From assembly GCA_900754855.1 (NCBI GenBank), contig CAAEEI010000007.1, positions 1 to 5,465 of the forward strand: DNA of 5,465 nt, read 5' to 3'. The notes beneath the pieces were generated by a model. It saw only the letters and a program-made list of their open reading frames with translations, did no database searches and was not told the origin of the DNA. Position numbers and translations under genes: made by a program. Source of the stretch: Lachnospiraceae bacterium (lineage in GTDB: Bacteria > Bacillota > Clostridia > Lachnospirales > Lachnospiraceae). Within the stretch, counting starts at the first letter, position 1. Every line of letters starts with the position of its first letter. This document shows, one piece after another, positions 1 through 5,465 of this stretch.

Positions 1-812
1 CAGCGCTGACCGGAGCGGCCATCGAGGACATTAAGAGTATTGCCGCCAGAAGAAATCCTTACGTGCAGCTCTATCTCTATCCGGCGAAAGTGCAGGGAGA
101 GGGCGCGGCAAAAACCATTGCGGATGGCATACGGTTTTTCGATCATGAAGATGTGGACATCATCATCATCGGCCGCGGCGGCGGTTCCATTGAAGATTTA
201 TGGGCATTTAATGAGCTGGTGGTGGCAGAAAGTATTTATCAGGCGAAAACCCCGATTGTTTCCGGGACAGGGCATGAAATTGATATGACCATTGCCGATT
301 ATTGCGCCGATGTTCGTGCGGCGACGCCTTCGGCAGCCTGTGAACTGGCCATACCGGATATTTATGGCGTAATCCAGATGCTGGATGACTACCGGGATCG
401 GCTGGATAACGGGATGATGAACAGAGTACAGAAATACCGGCAGCGTTTTCTCATGATGGAACGGTTTCTGGAATCCCGCCATCCGGGTACAAAATTACTG
501 GAGCAGAAAATGATTTGTCAAAACAGAGAACAACGACTGCATCAATCCATGATGAGCCGGGTGGGGAATCTGCGCCATGCGCTGAATCTGCGGACAGAAA
601 AGCTGCACGGCTTATCTCCCACGGCAAGATTGACCGGCGGCTATGTCTTTGCCCAGAATCAGCAGGGAAAGCCGATGACATCGGTAAAGCAGGTGAAGAG
701 GGAAGAATCCTTTTCTCTGATTTTCTCCGACGGCAGCGTTGAAGCAAAAGCCCTGTCTGTGCAGGAGAACGGGCAGAATCAGCAGAAGGCTGACAGAAAA
801 ACAGCGAGGTAG
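1..812 (+). CDS. xseA: Exodeoxyribonuclease VII large subunit, 5'-truncated by the window edge
   Basis: Catalytic subunit of exonuclease VII, a cytoplasmic nuclease that degrades single-stranded DNA to oligonucleotides together with XseB. The frame is open from the first base (first whole codon at 3) to TAG at 810-812, giving 269 visible residues. Family members are usually about 400-450 residues, so the N-terminal OB-fold and the start of the nuclease domain lie upstream. Visible in order: LTGAAIEDI at fragment residues 2-10, YPAKVQGEGAA at 26-36, the family signature GRGGGSIEDLWAFN at 57-70, GHEIDMTIADYCADVRAATPSAA at about 90-112, a long charged helical stretch at about 120-200 (expected coiled coil that binds XseB), and the C-terminal LSPTARLTGGY segment at 204-214 with a small beta domain (FSDGSVEAKAL). 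The tail is rich in Gln, Asn and Lys. The family usually has RGY where this protein has GGY; this is probably lineage variation. xseB follows after 2 nt. Identification is firm; only the 5' end is unknown. Confidence 0.96.
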   Translation, partial: ALTGAAIEDIKSIAARRNPYVQLYLYPAKVQGEGAAKTIADGIRFFDHEDVDIIIIGRGGGSIEDLWAFNELVVAESIYQAKTPIVSGTGHEIDMTIADYCADVRAATPSAACELAIPDIYGVIQMLDDYRDRLDNGMMNRVQKYRQRFLMMERFLESRHPGTKLLEQKMICQNREQRLHQSMMSRVGNLRHALNLRTEKLHGLSPTARLTGGYVFAQNQQGKPMTSVKQVKREESFSLIFSDGSVEAKALSVQENGQNQQKADRKTAR

Positions 813-814
813 GT

Positions 815-1057
815 ATGGCAAAAGCAAAATTTTCCATTGAACAGGCATTAGAAGAATTAGATCAAATACTTACACAGTTGGAAGACCCGGATCTGGGTCT
901 TTCCGATTCGATGAACTTATATAAAAAAGGAGTAAAATTACTGGAAAAATGTAATCAGACTCTGGATAAAACAGAAAAAGAAATCATTGTATTGCAGGAG
1001 GGACAAAATGGAAGCATCCCTGAAAGAAAAAATTCAGAAGAGAACACAGGAAATTGA
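815..1057 (+). CDS. xseB: Exodeoxyribonuclease VII small subunit
   Basis: Small helical subunit of exonuclease VII; several copies bind the XseA coiled coil and are needed for activity. The 80-residue product has the usual length and pattern: FSIEQALEELDQILTQLED at residues 6-24, LGLSDSMNLYKKGVKLLEKC at 27-46, then LDKTEKEIIVL at 50-60, predicted to form two long helices. The ATG at 815 lies 2 nt after the xseA stop and has GAGG at 806-809, inside the end of xseA, as its ribosome binding site, which suggests coupled translation of the two subunits. The last 16 or so residues (from about residue 65, NGSIPERKNSEENTGN) are hydrophilic, lie beyond the conserved core, and are encoded by DNA that also encodes the N-terminus of the next gene in another frame. 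Confidence 0.95.
   Translation: MAKAKFSIEQALEELDQILTQLEDPDLGLSDSMNLYKKGVKLLEKCNQTLDKTEKEIIVLQEGQNGSIPERKNSEENTGN
996..1002 (+). promoter_or_regulatory. Ribosome binding site of the polyprenyl synthase gene, inside xseB
   Basis: AGGAGGG lies 5 nt before the ATG at 1008. This near-perfect Shine-Dalgarno sequence selects 1008 over the in-frame TTG at 987, which has no comparable site upstream. It sits within the xseB coding region. Confidence 0.85.
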
Positions 1058-1904
1058 GGAAGTCATTTACCATTTTCTGCCGGAAGAGACCGGTTATCAG
1101 AAAACGGTTTTGTCGGCAATGAATTATACCATGAAGGCGGGAGGAAAACGTCTTCGTCCCATGCTGATGGAGGAAACTTTCCGCCTGTTTGGCGGTACGG
1201 ACAGAACGTACGTTGCGCCGTTTATGGCGGCCATTGAGATGATTCATACGTATTCTTTGATCCATGATGATCTGCCGGCGCTGGATAACGACGCCTATCG
1301 TCGGGGGAAAAAGACTGCCCATGTGGTATACGGGGAAGCGATGGCCATCCTTGCCGGGGACGCTTTGTTAAATTATGCGTTTGAGACGGCAGCCAAAGCC
1401 TTTGACGGTACGCCACGGGATATTGTCACTGCCAGGGCGTTCCGGATTCTTTGTACAAAACCGGGGATATATGGCATGATCGGCGGCCAGACTGCCGATG
1501 TGGAAGCCGAACACCAGGAGATTCCTTTTGAAGAACTGCTGTTTATTCACGAGAAAAAAACAGCGGCGCTGATCGAATGTGCCATGATGATCGGCGCGAT
1601 TCTTGGCGGAGCTTCCGAGGAAGAAGTTTCCGTGGTAGAAGAAATCGCAAGAAAAACCGGTCTGGCTTTCCAGATTCAGGATGACATTCTGGATAAGACC
1701 AGCACCCAGGAAGAGCTGGGGAAACCGGTGGGCAGCGATGAGAAGAATGAGAAAAATACTTATGTCTCCATGAAAGGGCTGGCGCAGGCAAAAGAGGATG
1801 TTTTACGGTATACCAGAGAGTCTCTGGATGCCTTTGACCGGCTGAATCGCGCGCATCCTTTTTTACGGGATTTATTAATGGAGTTAAGCGGAAGAAAAAA
1901 ATAG
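1008..1904 (+). CDS. ispA: Polyprenyl diphosphate synthase, farnesyl diphosphate synthase (IspA) type
   Basis: Cytoplasmic trans-prenyltransferase that condenses isopentenyl diphosphate with allylic diphosphates, most likely to farnesyl diphosphate (C15), the precursor for undecaprenyl phosphate and quinone side chains. The product is 298 residues, normal for the family. Motifs: GGKRLRP at 45-51 (isopentenyl diphosphate binding), first Asp-rich motif DDLPALD at 87-93, RRGK at 98-101, GMIGGQTADVEAE at 156-168, HEKKTAAL at 181-188, second Asp-rich motif DDILD at 225-229, and GKPVGSDEKNEKNTYV at 238-253. The residues before the first motif, HTYSLIHDD, match bacterial farnesyl synthases, with Tyr82 and Ser83 at the chain-length-determining -5 and -4 positions. 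Geranylgeranyl synthase activity cannot be excluded from sequence alone. After the first motif the protein has DNDAYRRG where DNDDLRRG is common, a conservative-looking local variant. ATG 1008 is chosen for its strong AGGAGGG site. The gene overlaps the end of xseB by 50 nt, and dxs follows 21 nt downstream. Confidence 0.93.
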   Translation: MEASLKEKIQKRTQEIEEVIYHFLPEETGYQKTVLSAMNYTMKAGGKRLRPMLMEETFRLFGGTDRTYVAPFMAAIEMIHTYSLIHDDLPALDNDAYRRGKKTAHVVYGEAMAILAGDALLNYAFETAAKAFDGTPRDIVTARAFRILCTKPGIYGMIGGQTADVEAEHQEIPFEELLFIHEKKTAALIECAMMIGAILGGASEEEVSVVEEIARKTGLAFQIQDDILDKTSTQEELGKPVGSDEKNEKNTYVSMKGLAQAKEDVLRYTRESLDAFDRLNRAHPFLRDLLMELSGRKK

Positions 1905-1913
1905 TATAAGCCC

Positions 1914-1920
1914 GGAGGAG
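1914..1920 (+). promoter_or_regulatory. Ribosome binding site of dxs
   Basis: GGAGGAG lies 5 nt before the ATG at 1926. The alternative in-frame GTG at 1920 overlaps this site and so cannot be served by it, which favours 1926 as the start. Confidence 0.85.
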
Positions 1921-1925
1921 TGAAA

Positions 1926-3806
1926 ATGGGTCGTTTACTGGATAAAATACAAAAACCTAATGATATAAAAAAGATTCCGGCAAAGCTTTATCCCGTCCTG
2001 GCACAGGAAATCCGGGATTTTCTGCTGGACAATGTCAGTAAGACAGGGGGACATCTGGCTTCGAATCTGGGGGCGGTGGAACTGACCATGGCCTTACATC
2101 TTTGTCTGCATCTGCCGGAGGACAAGATTATTTATGATGTGGGCCATCAGGCTTATGTGCATAAGCTGCTGACCGGAAGAAAAGATGATTTTTCCACATT
2201 GCGCCAGAGCGGGGGATTGTGTGGATTTCCCAAAAGAAAGGAAAGTCCCTGCGACTGTTTCGGTACGGGACATAGTTCCACCTCAATCTCAGCAGCGGTG
2301 GGATTTGCCATAGCCAGAGATTTAAAACAGACAAAAGAGACGGTGGTGGCCGTAATCGGAGACGGAGCTTTTTCCGGTGGTATGGCCTATGAGGCTCTGA
2401 ATAATCTGGCCATGTTTCGGAAAGAAAAGAAGAACATGATCATTATTTTAAATGATAACAAAATGTCTATTTCTGAAAATGTGGGGGGAATGAGTCGCTA
2501 TCTCAATGATCTCCGTTCCAGAAAAAGTTACGGAGAATTTAAAGAAAATGTGGAAAATGCCCTGAACAATATTCCGGGAGTAGGACACAGTGTGGCGAAA
2601 ACCTTGAAGAAATCCAAAGATTCCATCAAGCAGCTTTTTGTCCAGGGCATGTTTTTTGAAAATATGGGGATCACCTATTACGGACCTGTGGACGGCCATG
2701 ATATTTACTCTCTGATTCAGGCCATCGACCGGGCCAAAAAGATGGAAGGACCGATTCTCGTTCATGTGCTTACCCGCAAGGGGAAAGGATATTCCATTGC
2801 AGAAAACAACCCGGAAAAATTTCATGGCATTGACGCCTTTGATGTGAAGACCGGAAAAGTATTAAAGTTAAAATCGGCCGAAACCTACACGGATGTTTTT
2901 TCACGAACGCTGGTAAAGCTGGCAGAAGAGAATAAAAAAATCACAGCCATCACTGCGGCCATGCCTTCGGGAACGGGACTGAGTGCGTTTAAAAAGGCAT
3001 ACCCGAAACGATTTTTTGACGTTGGCATAGCCGAAGAGTTTGCCGTGACCTTCGCGGCAGGGATGGCCGCGTCGGGCATGAAGCCGGTGGTTGCGATATA
3101 TTCTTCTTTTTTGCAAAGGGCCTACGATCAGATTTTACATGATGTATGTATACAGAAACTGCCGGTATTTTTCTGTGTGGATCGTTCCGGTCTGGTGGGG
3201 GCGGACGGAGAGACACACCAGGGAATTTTTGATATTTCCTATCTGGGTCATATTCCTAATCTGGTCCTGCTGGCGCCAAAAAATAAAGAAGAGATGGAAC
3301 GGATGATGGCTTTTGCCGTAGAGTATCCGGGACCGATCGCCATGCGGTATCCGCGGGGAGCGGCTTATGACGGTCTTCGCCATTGCCGGCAGCCGATTGC
3401 GTTGGGAAAAAGTGAAACAATCTGTACCGGAGAACAGGTGGCCATTCTTTCCGTAGGAAATATTATGGAAGAATGTGAAAAGGCGGTCGAACAGCTCAGA
3501 CAGCAGGGAATTTCGCCTGCGCTGATCAATGTACGCTTTATTTCTCCGATGGATGAAGAAATGCTGCATGAAGTTGCTCAAAAATATTCGTGGATTGTGA
3601 CCGTGGAAGAAAATGAACTGACCGGAGGATTCGGACAGAAGGTATCTGCTTTTCTTCATAAAAATGATTATGAAAATCATCTTTTGTCTCTGGGGATTCC
3701 GGATTGTTTTGTGGAGCATGGCAGTGTGGACGGACAAAGACAGCAGGCGGGAATCGATGCGGCATCCATTGTCCGCCGAATCTTAGAAAAGGTGGAGAAA
3801 AAATGA
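1926..3806 (+). CDS. dxs: 1-deoxy-D-xylulose-5-phosphate synthase
   Basis: Thiamine-diphosphate enzyme that joins pyruvate and glyceraldehyde 3-phosphate, releasing CO2, to make DXP, the entry step of the MEP isoprenoid pathway and a branch to thiamine and pyridoxal. The product is 626 residues, full length. Visible: SKTGGHLASNLGAVEL at 38-53 with His43, YDVGHQAYVHKLLTGR at 70-85, FGTGHSSTSISAA at 112-124, the thiamine-diphosphate motif from GDGAFSGG (145-152) to the NDN at 176-178, GPVDGHD at 253-259, KFHGIDAFD at 298-306, FDVGIAE at 364-370 with catalytic Glu370, then YSSFLQRAYDQ at 392-402, DRSGLVGADGETHQG at 419-433 and MRYPRG at 473-478. Active-site positions agree closely with the E. 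coli enzyme as I remember it (Glu370, Tyr392, Arg398, Arg420, Asp427, His431). One oddity: residues 371-372 are Glu-Phe where the family usually has Gln-His. Start 1926 (MGRLLDKI) is chosen on ribosome-site spacing. The stop overlaps the tlyA start. Confidence 0.97.
   Translation: MGRLLDKIQKPNDIKKIPAKLYPVLAQEIRDFLLDNVSKTGGHLASNLGAVELTMALHLCLHLPEDKIIYDVGHQAYVHKLLTGRKDDFSTLRQSGGLCGFPKRKESPCDCFGTGHSSTSISAAVGFAIARDLKQTKETVVAVIGDGAFSGGMAYEALNNLAMFRKEKKNMIIILNDNKMSISENVGGMSRYLNDLRSRKSYGEFKENVENALNNIPGVGHSVAKTLKKSKDSIKQLFVQGMFFENMGITYYGPVDGHDIYSLIQAIDRAKKMEGPILVHVLTRKGKGYSIAENNPEKFHGIDAFDVKTGKVLKLKSAETYTDVFSRTLVKLAEENKKITAITAAMPSGTGLSAFKKAYPKRFFDVGIAEEFAVTFAAGMAASGMKPVVAIYSSFLQRAYDQILHDVCIQKLPVFFCVDRSGLVGADGETHQGIFDISYLGHIPNLVLLAPKNKEEMERMMAFAVEYPGPIAMRYPRGAAYDGLRHCRQPIALGKSETICTGEQVAILSVGNIMEECEKAVEQLRQQGISPALINVRFISPMDEEMLHEVAQKYSWIVTVEENELTGGFGQKVSAFLHKNDYENHLLSLGIPDCFVEHGSVDGQRQQAGIDAASIVRRILEKVEKK
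3790..3797 (+). promoter_or_regulatory. Ribosome binding site of tlyA, inside the end of dxs
   Basis: AGGTGGAG lies 5 nt before the ATG at 3803 and within the last codons of dxs. With the ATGA start-stop overlap at 3803-3806 it indicates translational coupling from dxs, and it rules out the longer frame opening at 3704 as the real start. Confidence 0.8.
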
Positions 3807-4624
3807 AACAGCGTTTAGATATGATTTTGGTACAGGAGGGACTGGCGCCTTCCAGAGAAAAAGCAAAAGCAATGATCATGTCCGGTATTGTATATGTTCG
3901 TGGGCAAAAAGAAGATAAGGCCGGGAGTACCTTTGATGAAGAAGCGGCAAAAACCGTGGAAGTTCGCGGCGCCACGTTAAAATATGTCAGTCGCGGCGGA
4001 TTGAAGCTGGAAAAAGCCATGGAATGCTTTACCGTGTCTCTTACGGGAAAAGTCTGTATGGATGTGGGAGCTTCCACAGGAGGCTTTACGGACTGCATGC
4101 TGCAAAACGGAGCGGAGAAGGTGTTTTCCATTGATGTGGGCCGGGGACAACTGGACTGGAAGCTGCGCAACGACCCCCGTGTGGTCTGTATGGAAAAAAC
4201 CAATATGCGTTATGTCACTCCGGAAGACCTTGGGCAACTGGCCGATTTTTCTTCCATTGATGTTTCCTTCATTTCCCTGACCAAAATTCTCGGGCCGGTA
4301 AAAGCCTGTCTGAAAGAAGGCGGACAGATCGTCTGTCTGATCAAACCCCAGTTTGAAGCGGGAAGAGAAAAAGTTGGAAAAAAAGGTGTGGTGCGTGATA
4401 CAAAAGTACACGAGGAAGTCATTGCGCAGGTGATGACCTTCGCTTCATCCCTTGGATTTTCTCTGCTGGATCTGGAATATTCTCCGATCAAGGGACCGGA
4501 GGGAAATATAGAATATCTGTTGCATCTGGAAAATGCACCGGGTAAAGACCGTATAGAGGAAAGTGTGATTTCCAAAGTGGTAAAGGCTTCTCATCAGGCT
4601 TTATCCCACCAGGAAAATGTATAG
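3803..4624 (+). CDS. tlyA: TlyA-family rRNA 2'-O-ribose methyltransferase (S4 domain plus FtsJ-like domain)
   Basis: SAM-dependent methyltransferase expected to methylate cytidine 2'-hydroxyls in 23S rRNA (C1920 region) and, in longer family members, also 16S C1409. Family members are often labelled hemolysin A for historical reasons. The product is 273 residues: an S4-like RNA-binding domain at about 1-58 (RLDMILVQEGLAPSREKAKAMI...), a linker running into VSRGGLKL at 62-69, and an FtsJ/RrmJ-type domain with the SAM-binding loop DVGASTGGFTD at 87-97, DVGRGQLDWKLRNDPRV at 111-127, DVSFISL at 153-159, KPQFEAGRE at 181-189, KGVVRD at 194-199 and GPEGNIEYLL at 231-240. The K-D-K-E catalytic tetrad can be placed at Lys68, Asp153, Lys181 and Glu237. 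Start ATG 3803 forms an ATGA overlap with the dxs stop and has AGGTGGAG just upstream. The start gives the normal S4 N-terminus; a longer reading from 3704 would add a stretch that is only dxs in another frame. Confidence 0.94.
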   Translation: MKQRLDMILVQEGLAPSREKAKAMIMSGIVYVRGQKEDKAGSTFDEEAAKTVEVRGATLKYVSRGGLKLEKAMECFTVSLTGKVCMDVGASTGGFTDCMLQNGAEKVFSIDVGRGQLDWKLRNDPRVVCMEKTNMRYVTPEDLGQLADFSSIDVSFISLTKILGPVKACLKEGGQIVCLIKPQFEAGREKVGKKGVVRDTKVHEEVIAQVMTFASSLGFSLLDLEYSPIKGPEGNIEYLLHLENAPGKDRIEESVISKVVKASHQALSHQENV

Positions 4625-4634
4625 GGAGTAAGAG

Positions 4635-5465
4635 ATGAAACATTTTTTATTGATCCCCAATAGACAAAAAGATATGGGTCTGGTTCTCACCGCACAGATT
4701 CATGATATGCTGCTGGAAAGGGGAGCGGTGTGCCATATTTATGACGATTATGACCAAAATGGCGTGGAACCCATAAAAGTGCCGGAAAAAACAGAATGTA
4801 TTCTGGTGATTGGAGGAGACGGAACAATTCTTGCGGCTGCCAGCCGTCTGGTGGGACAAAATATCCCTCTTTTGGGCATTAATCTGGGAACCATGGGATT
4901 TCTGGCGGATGTGGATCTGAAAGAACTGCCGGATACGATTCAGGATCTGCTGGATGACCGTTATGAGCTGGAAAAACGGATTATGCTTCGGGCAGAGATT
5001 TACCGGGACGGCGTGTGCACGCAGACAAGAACCGCCCTCAACGATTTTGTCATCAGCAGAAGCGGTTTTGCCCGCATTATTGGTCTGGCGGTCCGCATTA
5101 ACGGGACGCTCATTGAAAAATATCATGCCGATGGGGTGATCGTTTGTACGCCAACGGGTTCGACGGGCTATAATTTGTCGGCGGGAGGTCCCATCATTAA
5201 TCCTACCTGCAAAAACTTTGTGCTGACGCCCATCTGTCCGCATTCTCTGGCGGCCCGGAGCGTTGTTCTGGCCAAGGAAGATGTAGTGACCATTGAAATG
5301 GAAACTGTCCGGCAGACCCAGAGGGAAGAAGCGGTGGTTTCCGCCGATGGCCGGGAGGGAATTTTATTAAAACCCGGCGACCAGATCAGGATTTATAAAG
5401 CGGAGGAGTTTACACCTTTTATCAAAAAGAAGGAAGTCAGTTTTGTCAATATCTTAAAAGAAAAA
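4635..5465 (+). CDS. nadK: NAD kinase, 3' end cut by the window edge
   Basis: Cytoplasmic NAD kinase (PpnK family) that phosphorylates NAD at the 2'-hydroxyl of the adenosine ribose to give NADP, using ATP or polyphosphate. The frame is open from ATG 4635 to the last base, 277 residues with no stop. The usual family length is about 270-300 residues and the final visible residues (SFVNILKEK) resemble a normal C-terminus, so probably only a few codons are missing. Motifs: GGDGT at 60-64 with catalytic Asp62, LGINLGTMGFLAD at 80-92, LNDFVISR at 135-142, ADGVIVCTPTGSTGYNLSAGGP at about 165-186, TPICPHSLAARS at 198-209, and VVSADGRE at 234-241. The ribosome site AGGGAG at 4623-4628 overlaps the tlyA stop and sits 6 nt before the ATG; the gap from tlyA is 10 nt. 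In this gene order NAD kinase supplies NADP that, as NADPH, serves IspC in the MEP pathway, but the co-location may be historical rather than functional. Confidence 0.96.
   Translation, partial: MKHFLLIPNRQKDMGLVLTAQIHDMLLERGAVCHIYDDYDQNGVEPIKVPEKTECILVIGGDGTILAAASRLVGQNIPLLGINLGTMGFLADVDLKELPDTIQDLLDDRYELEKRIMLRAEIYRDGVCTQTRTALNDFVISRSGFARIIGLAVRINGTLIEKYHADGVIVCTPTGSTGYNLSAGGPIINPTCKNFVLTPICPHSLAARSVVLAKEDVVTIEMETVRQTQREEAVVSADGREGILLKPGDQIRIYKAEEFTPFIKKKEVSFVNILKEK

Noticed and set aside
155..170. Short ATC trinucleotide repeat in xseA
   Set aside because: It only encodes the hydrophobic strand (DIIIIG) before the conserved GRGGGS motif and is too short to be a meaningful microsatellite.
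1554..1560. A7 run in the ispA-type gene
   Set aside because: The run is not in a frame register that supports canonical -1 slippage, and the reading frame continues through conserved motifs on both sides, so there is no frameshift.
1905..1925. Gap between the ispA-type gene and dxs as a possible promoter or terminator
   Set aside because: At 21 nt it holds only the dxs ribosome site. There is no hairpin plus T-run and no room for -35 and -10 elements.
3704..3802. In-frame upstream extension of tlyA by 33 codons
   Set aside because: The extension overlaps dxs in another frame, has no ribosome site, and does not resemble the S4 N-terminus. ATG 3803 has a good site and gives the normal family start.
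3135..4203. Long open frames on the minus strand opposite dxs and tlyA (about 200 and 221 codons, overlapping each other)
   Set aside because: They lie fully antisense to well-conserved genes, show no recognisable domain, have Arg/Ser/Pro/His-rich composition typical of antisense shadows, and leave no room for their own promoters.
4378..4384. A AAA AAA heptamer in zero frame within tlyA, a possible -1 slippery site
   Set aside because: Slippage would hit a stop after four codons (TGA at 4396-4398) and lose catalytic Glu237. I saw no convincing stimulatory hairpin or upstream stimulatory element, and Lys-Lys codons in an A-rich gene give this by chance.
4647..5243. 198-codon open frame on the minus strand opposite nadK
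   Set aside because: It is antisense to conserved NAD kinase motifs and has no recognisable protein features, so it is a shadow of nadK codon usage.

Overview
The window is a compact, single-strand run of housekeeping genes from a low-to-mid-GC Firmicute, most likely a member of the Clostridia and probably Lachnospiraceae. This placement is inferred from gene order, strong AGGAGG-type ribosome binding sites, and the sequence character of the proteins. No rRNA or other taxonomic marker is present, so the family-level guess is tentative.

All six genes are on the + strand, in the order xseA (3' part only, 1-812), xseB (815-1057), an ispA-type polyprenyl synthase (1008-1904), dxs (1926-3806), tlyA (3803-4624) and nadK (4635 to beyond 5465). 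The gaps are 2 nt, a 50-nt overlap, 21 nt, a 4-nt ATGA overlap and 10 nt. Every complete start has a Shine-Dalgarno sequence just upstream. No gap is long enough to hold a promoter plus a terminator, so the block is very probably one transcript. Its promoter lies upstream of the window and its end lies downstream. No stretch over 300 bases lacks a gene.

Functionally the block combines exonuclease VII (XseA large and XseB small subunits; DNA repair), two isoprenoid steps (DXS opens the MEP pathway, the IspA-type enzyme condenses C5 units to C15 or similar), an rRNA 2'-O-ribose methyltransferase (TlyA) and NAD kinase (source of NADP, needed as NADPH by the MEP enzyme IspC). This grouping is a known conserved gene order in Clostridia and related Firmicutes, often flanked by nusB upstream and argR/recN downstream. 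The flanking genes are not visible here.

I found no mobile element, CRISPR array, RNA gene, riboswitch or clear terminator, and nothing that looks like an undescribed system. The points most worth a second look are modest: the 50-nt xseB/ispA overlap, an unusual Glu-Phe pair next to the catalytic glutamate of DXS, and which TlyA subtype this protein belongs to.
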